The position numbers were made by a program, and so were the translations under genes. The notes below the pieces were generated by a model. The model was not told the origin of the DNA. It saw only the letters and a list, made by a program, of their open reading frames with translations, and searched no databases. This document shows positions 24,780-34,372 of a stretch of 64,000 bases of DNA, one piece after another. The stretch lies in assembly GCA_965655625.1 (NCBI GenBank), contig CBFHHA010000003.1, forward strand, positions 38,515-102,514. The letters are read 5' to 3'. Position 1 is the first letter of the stretch, and each line of letters begins with the position of its first letter. This stretch comes from CAJJDF01 sp965655625 (lineage in GTDB: Bacteria > Bacteroidota > Bacteroidia > Flavobacteriales_D > CAJJDF01).

Positions 24780-26314
24780 TTTTTACTTCTGTGGTATTGC
24801 AACTCAAGCAACTCACAAATTTCGGGTAAAGTTCGTGTGTTATTCTTAATCAATATTGCATTCGAAATCTCCTCAATGATTTCATAATCGCTTCCAGAAT
24901 TACGACTCAACTCTTCATTCAACTCATAATTTAAAAACAAAATATTCTTTACAATTTCGCTTTTGTGATTGATAAAAAGAGCTGTCCTTCTTTCTTTGTG
25001 AAGCATGGTAGACTCCGGAAAATCCTCCACTAATAGTTCGCACCCAAAATTATAGAAAGAAACTTCGGGAACATTCTTGAAAAAAAAGAGCGTAAATACA
25101 ACCAAGTCCACTTCATAATTTGTCGCTACAGATTGAAATTGGCGGCATTCCGTTTTGAGCAATTCGATATTTTCTATCGCCACTGGTCCGTAACTTTTAT
25201 TGGTTGTATGAAAATCTACTGTTGATTCTACCGTGATAAATTTATAGCAAACAGAAAGGCAAGATATCAGCAATAAAACATACAAAAGTTTGCTCGAATT
25301 ACTCTTTGGTAATAACCAACTTAGCATGAAAGCGAACAAAATTGGAACAGCCAAAAATATCCTCGTAGGTGAGAAAAAAATCACTCCAACGCCTTCTTCT
25401 ACTTTATTTATCCCGAGAGAAAACAACATAAAAAACAAGCCCAACACAAGTGCAATTCCCATTCTCCAGTCTCGCTTTAGTAACAAAACGCTTCCTACAA
25501 CCAACAAGAAAAGTATTGCCCAATGAAACCCCAGAAACAAGGGGGACAAATAAGCAAAAGATCGATCTAGCTGAACCAGAGTTTCGGCTATCCGAGAAAA
25601 TGCATAAGTTAGTTCTGGCAATTGATGTACAACATAATCAGGATTGAGTTCGTAAAACTGCTTGGAAAAATAATACAACACAAATCCGGGAATCATTGAA
25701 ACAGAAGTGAACACATAAAATCTGAGTGACTTAACATTAACAAGCAGCAAATAAATGCCCACCGGAATTGAAAGCAAAACCGAATTGGGATTGGTAATTA
25801 CTCCTAATGAAGCACAAATGCCAAACAAGAAAAACGAGGAAGTACGAGAAGGTTTCAAAACTGCAAAAATGAAAAAAGAAGTAAAAAACAACCCATTAAC
25901 AAATCCTCTTGTGATGGTGGTAATGATGTCATATTCGATGGGCATCCAGACCGGAATAGAAACACAAATAATGGCAGGAACAAATTGCTTGATTCTATAA
26001 AATCCAAAAGAAAAAACAACAAAAGGAAAAACTCCCATCCACGCAGTGGTAATAGGAAGTGCATATTGAAAAGGAACTCCTAATTTCAGGAGCGGAACCG
26101 CGAAAAAAGATTCGATTCCGTAGTTGTAATTTTGGCCATACATGAAAGGCTCAAAAAAATATCCGTGAGCATAATCTCTTGCCATTTGCCAAAAAATAAG
26201 ATCATCATTTCCGGTAAATTGAAAACTAAAATACACCAGCGCAATCGCCTTGCTACCTATCACTAAAGCAAGTGCAACAAGAAAAAGTAAAGTGGGTTTT
26301 CTGGGTGTGAACAT
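24776..26314 (-). CDS. Multi-pass membrane protein, GT-C-like
   Basis: 512 residues with about ten membrane helices and a C-terminal soluble part of roughly 130 residues. After the first helix comes an acidic loop, FTGNDDLIFWQMARDYAHGY, which resembles the catalytic first loop of GT-C (ArnT/PMT-like) glycosyltransferases that use lipid-linked sugars. The family could not be fixed more closely. It is monocistronic and converges with the PNP gene. The sugar donor and the acceptor are unknown. Confidence 0.65.
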   Translation of the reverse strand: MFTPRKPTLLFLVALALVIGSKAIALVYFSFQFTGNDDLIFWQMARDYAHGYFFEPFMYGQNYNYGIESFFAVPLLKLGVPFQYALPITTAWMGVFPFVVFSFGFYRIKQFVPAIICVSIPVWMPIEYDIITTITRGFVNGLFFTSFFIFAVLKPSRTSSFFLFGICASLGVITNPNSVLLSIPVGIYLLLVNVKSLRFYVFTSVSMIPGFVLYYFSKQFYELNPDYVVHQLPELTYAFSRIAETLVQLDRSFAYLSPLFLGFHWAILFLLVVGSVLLLKRDWRMGIALVLGLFFMLFSLGINKVEEGVGVIFFSPTRIFLAVPILFAFMLSWLLPKSNSSKLLYVLLLISCLSVCYKFITVESTVDFHTTNKSYGPVAIENIELLKTECRQFQSVATNYEVDLVVFTLFFFKNVPEVSFYNFGCELLVEDFPESTMLHKERRTALFINHKSEIVKNILFLNYELNEELSRNSGSDYEIIEEISNAILIKNNTRTLPEICELLELQYHRSKN

Positions 26315-26340
26315 TGAGACTAAATTAGTTAAAAAAGCAG

Positions 26341-26348
26341 TACTTTTG
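26341..26348 (+). promoter_or_regulatory. -7 promoter box, hemW
   Basis: TACTTTTG matches TAnnTTTG exactly and ends 14 nt before the TTG start at 26363. Confidence 0.55.
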
Positions 26349-26362
26349 AAAAAAACTCAATT

Positions 26363-27496
26363 TTGGCAGGTATTTATATTCATATTCCCTTTTGCAAAAA
26401 AGCATGCGTTTATTGTGACTTTCATTTTTCTACTTCGATGAAAAACAAGTCGGAATTGATTGAATGCATAAACAAGGAACTAGCTGAACAAAAAAGCTAC
26501 CTAGAAACCAATCAAATAAAAACAATATACTTTGGCGGTGGAACTCCCAGTGTACTCAATCAGTCAGAACTTTCCAGTATTTTGACAACCATTGAGAAAG
26601 AATTTGAGGTTCTCTCAGATGCCGAAATTACCCTTGAGGCCAATCCTGACGATTTAACACAAGAAAAACTGTGGATGATTCGCGAAAGTGGAGTGAACCG
26701 ATTGAGCATAGGAATACAGTCTTTTGTGGCGAGAGATTTGGCATTTATGAATCGTTCTCACACAATTTTGCAGGCGACCAATGCAATAAAATATGCCAAA
26801 GAAATAGGCTTTGACAATATCACGATAGACCTCATTTACGGAATACCCTCTCTGTCGGAACAAGAATGGAAACGAAACATTAAAAAAGCGTTGAACTTGG
26901 AAGTGAACCATATTTCTGCTTATTGCCTCACTTCAGAGGAGAGTACAGCCATGCACCACGACATTGCTCAAGGAAAGTATGAGTTGCCGAGCGAAGAAAT
27001 CACCTCTCAACAGTTTACAACTCTTGTAGAAATGCTAGCCGAAAATGGCTACGAACAATATGAAATCTCCAATTTTAGTAAAAGAGGACACAATTCGAAA
27101 CACAACTCATCGTATTGGAAACAAACTCACTTTCTAGGTGTAGGTCCTTCGGCTCATAGTTTTAATGGAAAAACCCGAAGATGGAATGTATCCAATAATG
27201 CCCGATACATAAAAGGAGCAAAAGAAAATAATTGGGTTGCCGAAGAAGAAGAACTCGACCAACAAACGCGCTACAACGAATACGTAATGACTTCGCTAAG
27301 AACAAGCTGGGGGATTGACCTGACATTTATTAAGGATAATTTTGAACCAAAATTTGCCCTTCACTTTGTAAAGGAAAGTAAACGATTTGTGTTGGATAAC
27401 TCCATTGTGCAGGCTGGAACTAATTTCACCCTTTCGCAATCAGGAAAACTTTTGGCCGATAGAATTTCAAGTGAGCTCTTTTGGGTGGAAGACTAA
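26363..27496 (+). CDS. hemW: Radical SAM heme chaperone HemW
   Basis: 377 residues. The N-terminus MAGIYIHIPFCKKACVYCDF carries the CxxxCxxC radical SAM cluster motif (Cys11, 15, 18) followed by DF, as in HemW, which binds heme and delivers it to respiratory enzymes. Further family motifs are IYFGGGTPSVL, EANPDDLT, RLSIGIQSF and LGVGPSAHSF. The TTG at 26363 is the start: it gives exactly the family N-terminus, and no ATG or GTG is available between the -7 box and this codon. Confidence 0.9.
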   Translation: MAGIYIHIPFCKKACVYCDFHFSTSMKNKSELIECINKELAEQKSYLETNQIKTIYFGGGTPSVLNQSELSSILTTIEKEFEVLSDAEITLEANPDDLTQEKLWMIRESGVNRLSIGIQSFVARDLAFMNRSHTILQATNAIKYAKEIGFDNITIDLIYGIPSLSEQEWKRNIKKALNLEVNHISAYCLTSEESTAMHHDIAQGKYELPSEEITSQQFTTLVEMLAENGYEQYEISNFSKRGHNSKHNSSYWKQTHFLGVGPSAHSFNGKTRRWNVSNNARYIKGAKENNWVAEEEELDQQTRYNEYVMTSLRTSWGIDLTFIKDNFEPKFALHFVKESKRFVLDNSIVQAGTNFTLSQSGKLLADRISSELFWVED

Positions 27497-27570
27497 CTGT
27501 TTATTTCCTAACTATTTTTTATTCGTATCAAGAATCTCTTCAATTATGAATGATTCTAATCTATTCCCAT

Positions 27571-27578
27571 TAACTTTG
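27571..27578 (+). promoter_or_regulatory. -7 promoter box, methyltransferase gene
   Basis: TAACTTTG matches TAnnTTTG exactly; it ends 20 nt before the ATG at 27599. Confidence 0.55.
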
Positions 27579-27598
27579 TGATACAAATAAAAAGAACG

Positions 27599-28444
27599 AT
27601 GCACACGATTTACTCTGAAAACTGGAAAGACTACGAATTGCTTGATGCCGGATACGGAAAAAAGCTTGAGAGGTGGGGAAATACCCACACAATTCGCCCA
27701 GACAGAAACGCGTATTTTCCTACCGTACTTTCGGAGGAAGATTGGAGAGCAAAGGTAGATTTTGAATTTATTGAAACCACTTCAACTTCGGGTGAATGGA
27801 TACAAAGAAATCCTGAAGCAAAGGACGAATGGCAAATCAAATACGGAAAAGCCATTTTTAATTTAAAAATCACCAATTTTAAACACGTGGGCTTATTTCC
27901 CGAACAACAAACCAATTGGGATTTTATTCAGCAAAAAGTTCAAAAAGATCATAAGTTGCTCAACTTGTTTGGCTACACGGGAGCTGCATCGGTTGTGGCA
28001 AAGCTAAATCATGCCGAAGTTTTGCATTGCGACAGTGTAAAAAACGTCATTAATTGGGGGAAAGAAAACATGGAATCTTCTGGTGTAAGTGACATAAAAT
28101 GGGTGCTGGAAGACGCACTCAAATTTGCCCAAAGAGAAGTTAAAAGAGGGAATACGTACCGAGGCGTAATCATGGATCCTCCAGCTTTTGGGATTGGTGT
28201 AAAGAAAGAAAGATGGAAGTTGGAAGATAAATTTCAAGAATTACTAAAATCGACCAAAGAGCTAATTGAACCAGGTGGATTCATTGTAATAAACACGTAT
28301 TCACCAAAACTAGATGCAAAAGAAATTAAACGAACGGCAAGCGCCATATTTCCAACTCAAAAGGTAGAGGTTTCTCGTCTTTCGATGAAAACCACAACGG
28401 GAAAAAGACTGGATTTTGGTGAGTTAACGAGGATTCAGTTTTAA
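27599..28444 (+). CDS. Class I SAM-dependent methyltransferase, RlmI/RlmK-like
   Basis: 281 residues. Motif I is LLNLFGYTGAASVVAKL and the acidic motif is VLHCDSVKNVINWGKEN. The catalytic region VIMDPPAFGIG has the DPPAFG signature of the RlmI/RlmK-type 23S rRNA methyltransferases. The N-terminal half has TIRPDRNAYFP and FPEQQTNWDFI. The PUA domain of true RlmI is absent, so the exact rRNA target is uncertain. ATG 27599 is preferred over the GTG at 27578, which lies within the promoter box. Confidence 0.8.
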   Translation: MHTIYSENWKDYELLDAGYGKKLERWGNTHTIRPDRNAYFPTVLSEEDWRAKVDFEFIETTSTSGEWIQRNPEAKDEWQIKYGKAIFNLKITNFKHVGLFPEQQTNWDFIQQKVQKDHKLLNLFGYTGAASVVAKLNHAEVLHCDSVKNVINWGKENMESSGVSDIKWVLEDALKFAQREVKRGNTYRGVIMDPPAFGIGVKKERWKLEDKFQELLKSTKELIEPGGFIVINTYSPKLDAKEIKRTASAIFPTQKVEVSRLSMKTTTGKRLDFGELTRIQF

Positions 28445-28506
28445 TTATTCAGGGAGTAAAACTGATTGGAATCAAAGAGTTAGTGAACAATTATTCCGAA
28501 AGCAGT

Positions 28507-29877
28507 TTAGTCATTTCCAAAAAGATGTCTGAAAACCTCTTCTATCTTGCCTACCTGAATGAGCTCAATATCAAAATCGCTTTGCTTCACTCCTTTGTTG
28601 TATTTTGATAGAATCATTTTCTCAAAACCGAGTTTTTGTGCCTCGGTAATTCGCTGGTCAATATGCGAAACTGGTCTAATTTCGCCAGTAAGACCAACTT
28701 CACCAGCAAGAGCAATTTCTTTGCTTACCGGCATGTCTACGTTTGAAGACAATACTGCAGATACCACCGCCAAATCAATGGCTGGATCATTTACTTTTAT
28801 TCCTCCCGTAATATTCAAAAATACATCTTTGGCTCCGAGCTTAAATCCACATCTTTTTTCCAAAACTGCCAATAACATATTCAATCGCTTGGTATCAAAC
28901 CCCGTTGTTGTTCGCTGAGGATTTCCGTAAGCTGCAGTACTCGCAAGCGCTTGCACCTCTACGAGCATGGGTCTCATTCCTTCCATAGTAGAGGCGATGG
29001 CCACACCGCTCAGAGCTTCGTCATTATTATTCAACAAAACATCAGATGGATTTAATACTGGAATTAATCCGCCTGTTTGCATTTCATAAATACCCAGTTC
29101 GTTGGTTGAACCAAATCTGTTTTTAGTTGTTCTTAAAAGACGGTAAATATGATTCCTATCTCCCTCAAACTGCAAAACGGTGTCCACCATGTGCTCCAAT
29201 ACTTTTGGACCAGCAATACTACCATCCTTGGTGATATGACCAATTATAAATACGGAGGTTTGAGTCTCCTTGGCAAATTTCATTAAATCTCCTGTGCATT
29301 CTCTTATTTGAGAAATACTACCCGGAGAAGAATCCAAATAATCCGAATGCAAAGTTTGGATGGAATCTACTATTAAAATATGAGGTTGAAACTCTTCGAT
29401 GTGCGAAAAAATATGCTGAAGTTTTGTTTCGTTTAATAAAAAACAATTCTCGGAGGTCTGACCTATCCGATCGGCTCTCATTTTTACTTGTTTCATGCTT
29501 TCCTCTCCCGATACATATAAAACTCTTGCTTTAGAATGTTGAAGTGCCATTTGAAGCATGAGGGTTGATTTTCCAATTCCCGGTTCTCCACCAAATAAGA
29601 CCAACGAACCATGAACAAGTCCGCCACCCAAAACCCGATTGAGTTCGGAGTCTTTGAAAATAATTCGGTTGTGTTTTTCATCCGAAACTTCTCCAATTGC
29701 TATTGGTTTGGAGATTCTTTTGGTAGCCGGACCAGTTGAAAAAAGCTTTTTTTCATTTTTAGAGACTACTTCCTCTACAAAAGTGTTCCACTCAGAGCAA
29801 GAAGGACATTTCCCAACCCACTGAGGGGATTGAGCGCCACAATTTTGACAAAAATATGTTTTCTTGACCTTTGCCAT
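28507..29877 (-). CDS. radA: DNA repair protein RadA
   Basis: 456 residues. An N-terminal zinc finger (Cys10, 13, 24, 27) is followed by a RecA-like ATPase with Walker A GGEPGIGKSTL, the RadA signature KNRFG, and a C-terminal Lon-like domain with ISLLTGE-type motifs (VSKEIALAGEVGLTGEIRPV). RadA is a helicase that helps process recombination intermediates. It starts 5 bp after the flippase-like membrane protein gene, so the two are co-transcribed. Confidence 0.95.
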   Translation of the reverse strand: MAKVKKTYFCQNCGAQSPQWVGKCPSCSEWNTFVEEVVSKNEKKLFSTGPATKRISKPIAIGEVSDEKHNRIIFKDSELNRVLGGGLVHGSLVLFGGEPGIGKSTLMLQMALQHSKARVLYVSGEESMKQVKMRADRIGQTSENCFLLNETKLQHIFSHIEEFQPHILIVDSIQTLHSDYLDSSPGSISQIRECTGDLMKFAKETQTSVFIIGHITKDGSIAGPKVLEHMVDTVLQFEGDRNHIYRLLRTTKNRFGSTNELGIYEMQTGGLIPVLNPSDVLLNNNDEALSGVAIASTMEGMRPMLVEVQALASTAAYGNPQRTTTGFDTKRLNMLLAVLEKRCGFKLGAKDVFLNITGGIKVNDPAIDLAVVSAVLSSNVDMPVSKEIALAGEVGLTGEIRPVSHIDQRITEAQKLGFEKMILSKYNKGVKQSDFDIELIQVGKIEEVFRHLFGND

Positions 29878-29882
29878 TGTTC

Positions 29883-30875
29883 CTAATTTTTTGTTTTAGG
29901 CAATTCTTTCTCTGCCTCCATCACATTAAACTTAACATCAATAGCAAATAGAGATATAACTCCCATTACTACTAAAAAAGCTGTTTGAACAACCCACGAA
30001 AGAATAGAAAAGCTTGAGGCTAAATCTTTGTCGTACCCGAAGTATACCAAAGCAGCCGTTATAAATAAAGGATACAAGCCAATTCCGCCTGGAGTTATGG
30101 CAATAGCTGCTGCGCCAACAACAAAACCTACCATCAATTCTTTGATCCCAATTGATTCCATTCCATTGAGGCTAAGCGCCATCAACCACATTAGAAGCAC
30201 ATACGTTGCCCAGATAAAAAGTGTATGTAATATAAAAGCAACTCTTTTTTTCATGGTAAAAATTGTTTTAACTCCTTCCATCATTCCCTTTACTTTTTCT
30301 AGAAAAAATTCTCTCAATTTTTTTGACACTAACACGGCTACTCCTCCCAAAATCATGAGAGCTAATATTCCATACAAAACATAGGAATTACCTGATTGGC
30401 CTCCCGTTTTTGTAAATCCATCTATTACTTCTTTGCCCACAAGCAAGGAGGTTCCAAATGTAATTCCAAGCAACATAATTATATCGATAATTCGCTCTGC
30501 TACTACTGTCCCAAACACTTTGTCAAAGGGCAAATTCTCCTTTTTTGCAAGAAATCCGGGTCTTCCAATTTCTCCACTTCTAGGAATCGTAAAATTTAAT
30601 ACGTAGCCAATCATTGTGGAGTGATACAAGTTAATTAGTTTTGGTTTGTACCCCAGCGGTTCCATCAAGAATTGCCATCTGTAAGCTCTACTCATGTGGC
30701 CTAACCACGCCATTACTAGGGATAAAAACACCCAAAAGTAGTTGGCATCCGCAAAAGCTTTAGGGATTCCCGCTTTCCCCTCTGGTGATAAATTGGAATA
30801 GAAATACCATGTTAAATACACGCCAATTCCTAACGGAAGGACAATTTTTAAAAGTTTTATGAGGCTCTTTTTCAC
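29883..30875 (-). CDS. Flippase-like integral membrane protein (LPG synthase TM-like, UPF0104)
   Basis: 330 residues with about eight membrane helices. Family marks are GYVLNFTIPRSGEIGRPGFL and the late AAAIAITPGGIGLYPLFIT, typical of the lysylphosphatidylglycerol synthase transmembrane/YbhN group, which acts in lipid or lipid-linked precursor handling. The start is taken as GTG 30875 rather than TTG 30893, because the latter lies inside a perfect -7 box (30891-30898). First gene of a unit with radA. Confidence 0.75.
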   Translation of the reverse strand: MKKSLIKLLKIVLPLGIGVYLTWYFYSNLSPEGKAGIPKAFADANYFWVFLSLVMAWLGHMSRAYRWQFLMEPLGYKPKLINLYHSTMIGYVLNFTIPRSGEIGRPGFLAKKENLPFDKVFGTVVAERIIDIIMLLGITFGTSLLVGKEVIDGFTKTGGQSGNSYVLYGILALMILGGVAVLVSKKLREFFLEKVKGMMEGVKTIFTMKKRVAFILHTLFIWATYVLLMWLMALSLNGMESIGIKELMVGFVVGAAAIAITPGGIGLYPLFITAALVYFGYDKDLASSFSILSWVVQTAFLVVMGVISLFAIDVKFNVMEAEKELPKTKN

Positions 30876-30890
30876 TATCGATAATTTTAT

Positions 30891-30898
30891 CAAAGATA
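30891..30898 (-). promoter_or_regulatory. -7 promoter box, flippase-like gene and radA
   Basis: TATCTTTG on the minus strand, a perfect TAnnTTTG box. It ends 15 nt before the GTG at 30875 and decides that start. Confidence 0.55.
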
Positions 30899-30986
30899 GA
30901 ATTATCTTGGGATTATTATTTTATAAAAACTCATAAAACTCAAAGTTTTAAAGGTTAAGATTAATCCGAGAGAATAGAGGAGGGGT

Positions 30987-31568
30987 TTACAAGTTTTGAT
31001 CTAGTTTTTTTTCAGAAATTAATTTATCCAAAATCTCTCTAATTTTCTTGCTGTTCCAATTGGTTGCACCTGTTTTAAAAACACGGATTTTCCCTTGTCT
31101 ATCAATAATAAAAGTGGCAGGAATGCTACTTGAATGCAATGCTGGTGGTGTAGTAGATAATTCGAAATAATTAGGGAAATGGTAGTTGTTTTTGGTCATA
31201 AATGAGGTTACTTTATTTACTTCGTCATTTGCCACAAACAGGAAACTCACCTGCTGATTGTAATCGTTGTACAATTCCTGTAAACTAGGAAGTTCGGCAA
31301 CACAAGGCGGGCACCAAGTGGCCCAGAAATTAACGAGTACTACTTTTTCTTTATGGTCGTTAAAGTCGATTTCAATTCCTTTGTTGTTTATCAAGTTCCA
31401 GTTGTAATCGATTAATGAGATTTGATCTTCTTTGGTAATTTCGGAGGGAGAAAAGTAGAGGTATCGATTCATCCACACTTTTAGTTGAAAGCCAAGAGGT
31501 GTGAAGATGACAATCGCCAAGATACCAAGAAAGATGAGGTTGCCTTTGTGTTTTTTGAGTAGTTTCAT
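30987..31568 (-). CDS. Membrane-anchored TlpA-family thioredoxin
   Basis: 193 residues. One N-terminal membrane helix (about 10-30) precedes a thioredoxin-fold domain with LVNFWATWCPPCVAELPSLQ (active site CPPC) and IPATFIIDRQGKI, including the cis-proline. It should act in the periplasm as a disulfide reductase, possibly for cytochrome c maturation or stress repair. It stands alone, 111 bp after the GTG of the upstream-facing flippase-like gene region. Confidence 0.9.
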   Translation of the reverse strand: MKLLKKHKGNLIFLGILAIVIFTPLGFQLKVWMNRYLYFSPSEITKEDQISLIDYNWNLINNKGIEIDFNDHKEKVVLVNFWATWCPPCVAELPSLQELYNDYNQQVSFLFVANDEVNKVTSFMTKNNYHFPNYFELSTTPPALHSSSIPATFIIDRQGKIRVFKTGATNWNSKKIREILDKLISEKKLDQNL

Positions 31569-31640
31569 ATAATCGAATTAGGATAGTTTATCAATAGTAC
31601 ACCAATCTTTTTGAGTCAAACGTAACAGTTGTAACACGAC

Positions 31641-31675
31641 AAAAAAAATCCCTTTTGAGAAATCAAAAGGGATTT
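31641..31675 (-). terminator. Terminator of the aconitase gene
   Basis: A 13-bp stem, AAATCCCTTTTGA (31646-31658) with TCAAAAGGGATTT (31663-31675), loop GAAA. A T run follows on the minus strand. It lies about 100 bp after the aconitase stop. Confidence 0.9.
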
Positions 31676-31699
31676 GAGGTCTTCTATTCAAAGTCACCC

Positions 31700-31738
31700 T
31701 TCGAGACATTTTGAACTTCGTTCAAAACCCTCAGGGTT
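31700..31738. repeat. REP-like intergenic element
   Basis: TTCGAGACATTTTGAACTTC followed by GTTCAAAACCCTCAGGG contains the hairpin TTTTGAA/TTCAAAA (31709-31715 and 31721-31727). The form resembles short extragenic palindromes scattered in Bacteroidota genomes. It sits between the aconitase stop and its terminator. Confidence 0.4.
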
Positions 31739-31775
31739 TAGTTTTTATTTACTTCAGACTTCGTGCTTCCAACTC

Positions 31776-34043
31776 CTATCCATTCTCTTTCTTAATCAAA
31801 TTAAGAGCCGAACCTTCGTTGTACCAATCAATTTGAGACTGATTGTACGTGTGGTTAAGCATGATTGTGTTTTTGCTTCCGTTTGCATGCGTTAATTCAA
31901 GGGTCAATTGCTTGTCTGGAGCAAATTCATGTAAATCAATAAAGTTGAATGTATCATCTTCTTGGATTAGATCATAATCCGCTTCGTTAGCAAAAGTTAG
32001 TCCTAACATTCCTTGTTTTTTCAAGTTTGTTTCGTGGATTCTTGCAAATGATTTAACGATAACGGCAACAACTCCCAAGTGTCTTGGTTCCATAGCTGCA
32101 TGCTCTCTTGAAGAACCTTCACCATAGTTGTGATCTCCTACCACTACCGAAGGAACGTTGGCAGCCTTGTAGGCTCTTGCTGTTGCAGGAACAGCTCCAT
32201 ATTCTCCAGTTAATTGATTTTTTACTTTGTCAGTTTCTTTATTGAATGCATTTACAGCACCAATTAAACAGTTGTTAGAAATATTGTCTAAGTGGCCTCT
32301 GTACTTTAACCAAGGACCCGCCATAGAAATGTGATCTGTCGTACATTTTCCGAAGGCTTTGATTAGCAATTTTGCGTTGTCGATTTTGTTTCCAATTGGA
32401 GTAAAAGGAGACAGCAATTGTAGTCTTTCGGATTCCGGTGAAACCACAACTTCTACTGAGCTTCCATCTTCAACTGGTGCTTCGTAACCAGCGTCTTCTA
32501 CGTCAAATCCTTTAGGTGGTAATTCAAATCCAGTTGGCTCATCAAATTTTACTTCTTCCCCGTTTTTGTTTGTCAATGTATCTGTCATTGGATTAAAATC
32601 CAATCTTCCCGCAATTGCTACTGCCGCTACCATTTCTGGTGAAGCAACAAAGGCGTGAGTATTTGGGTTTCCATCTGCTCTTTTGGCAAAGTTTCTGTTA
32701 AATGAGTGGATGATTGAGTTTTTAGGTGCATTTTTTGGATCACTGTATCTTGCCCATTGACCAATACAAGGCCCACAAGCGTTTGTGAAGATTGTAGCAT
32801 CTAGGTCTTCAAAAGTTTTCAATAACCCATCTCTTTCGGCAGTAAATCTTACTTGTTCACTTCCTGGGTTGATTCCAAATTCCGCTTTCGTTACCAATCC
32901 TTTTTCTACAGCTTGTTTTGCGATAGAAGCAGCTCTCGATAAATCCTCATAAGAAGAGTTGGTACAAGAACCAATAAGTCCCCATTCAACATCTAAAGGC
33001 CATTCGTTTTTCGTTGCTTTTTCGGTCATATCGGTACCAGCTTCGGTAGCCAAATCTGGAGAGAAAGGTCCGTTAATTAGTGGTGATAATTCACTCAAAT
33101 TGATTTCTATCACTTGGTCAAAATACTTTTCCGGTTCAGCGTATACTTCTGGGTCACCAGTAAGGTGAGCTCTCACTTCATTTGCTGCATCAGCAACCTC
33201 TGCTCTGTCAGTCGCTCTTAGGTAACGTTCCATAGAATCATCATAACCAAAGGTTGATGTGGTTGCCCCAATTTCAGCTCCCATATTACAGATAGTACCT
33301 TTTCCAGTACAAGACATTGATTCGGCTCCTTCACCAAAATATTCTACGATTGCTCCCGTTCCTCCTTTTACGGTAAGGATTCCTGCTACTTTTAATATGA
33401 CATCTTTTGGTGCAGACCAACCAGATAGTTTTCCAGTCAATTTTACTCCAATTAGTTTTGGGAATTTAAGCTCCCAAGCCATTCCAGCCATTACATCTAC
33501 GGCATCAGCTCCACCCACACCAATTGCTACCATTCCTAATCCACCCGCATTTACGGTATGTGAATCGGTTCCAATCATCATTCCTCCAGGGAAGGCATAG
33601 TTTTCTAACACAACTTGGTGAATAATTCCTGCACCTGGTTTCCAAAACCCAATTCCGTATTTATTAGATACTGAAGCTAAAAAATCAAAAACTTCAGAAG
33701 AATTTTTTCTGGCAAAAGGTAAATCTTTTTTAGCACCTTGTTTTGCTTGAATTAAGTGATCACAATGAACAGTAGTTGGAACTGCAACTTGTGGCTTTCC
33801 TGCTTGCATAAATTGCAAAAGAGCCATTTGTGCAGTAGCATCTTGACATGCGATTCTGTCTGGAGCAAAATCAACGTAATCTTTTCCTCTCGTAAATGCT
33901 TTGTCAGCATTTCCATCCCAGAGGTGATTGTACAATATTTTTTCAGAAAGTGTTAGTGGTTTTCCCGTTACAGCCCTCGCAGCTTCTATTCTGCCAGTCA
34001 TTCTGCTGTAAACTTCCTTTATCATGTCTATATCAAATGCCAT
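31776..34043 (-). CDS. Aconitate hydratase, mitochondrial type
   Basis: 755 residues. Interconverts citrate and isocitrate in the TCA cycle with a [4Fe-4S] cluster. The cluster cysteines are in IGSCTNSSYED and ACGPCIGQW. VHCDHLIQA, MIGTDSHTVNAGGLGM and the late YGEGSSREHAAMEPR (catalytic Ser) are all present. Length and motifs fit the mitochondrial-type aconitases common in Bacteroidota. Monocistronic; its terminator is at 31641-31675. Confidence 0.95.
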   Translation of the reverse strand: MAFDIDMIKEVYSRMTGRIEAARAVTGKPLTLSEKILYNHLWDGNADKAFTRGKDYVDFAPDRIACQDATAQMALLQFMQAGKPQVAVPTTVHCDHLIQAKQGAKKDLPFARKNSSEVFDFLASVSNKYGIGFWKPGAGIIHQVVLENYAFPGGMMIGTDSHTVNAGGLGMVAIGVGGADAVDVMAGMAWELKFPKLIGVKLTGKLSGWSAPKDVILKVAGILTVKGGTGAIVEYFGEGAESMSCTGKGTICNMGAEIGATTSTFGYDDSMERYLRATDRAEVADAANEVRAHLTGDPEVYAEPEKYFDQVIEINLSELSPLINGPFSPDLATEAGTDMTEKATKNEWPLDVEWGLIGSCTNSSYEDLSRAASIAKQAVEKGLVTKAEFGINPGSEQVRFTAERDGLLKTFEDLDATIFTNACGPCIGQWARYSDPKNAPKNSIIHSFNRNFAKRADGNPNTHAFVASPEMVAAVAIAGRLDFNPMTDTLTNKNGEEVKFDEPTGFELPPKGFDVEDAGYEAPVEDGSSVEVVVSPESERLQLLSPFTPIGNKIDNAKLLIKAFGKCTTDHISMAGPWLKYRGHLDNISNNCLIGAVNAFNKETDKVKNQLTGEYGAVPATARAYKAANVPSVVVGDHNYGEGSSREHAAMEPRHLGVVAVIVKSFARIHETNLKKQGMLGLTFANEADYDLIQEDDTFNFIDLHEFAPDKQLTLELTHANGSKNTIMLNHTYNQSQIDWYNEGSALNLIKKENG

Positions 34044-34372
34044 ATTCTTGTTTTGAAGTTTTATTAATAATTCTTGCGAATTTAATGAAATTACCGACGA
34101 AAAGAAAACTCTTATTCTGAAATTTCGCTATTTAGAATATGATGAAATAAGCAGGGATTTTCAAACTGAATAAACCACTTGGTTTAGGCTTGTTGTCCAA
34201 AAAAAACCGTTGGAATCCTTCCTGATTTAGGTAGAGAGAATTACAACTTCGAACTTACAAGAGAAACAGATGTGAGACAACATTTTTTAATCAATCAAGG
34301 AATAATTCTTATTATTAGTGGTTTCATTTGGGATTATATGAATAGCTTTGCACTTTATATAAAAATAACAGA
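34044..34372. other. Intergenic region, aconitase / J-KTSC gene
   Basis: 329 bp of divergent intergenic DNA. It holds a perfect -7 box TAGCTTTG at 34343-34350 for the rightward gene. No ORF of note, repeat or RNA structure was seen in the remainder. Confidence 0.5.
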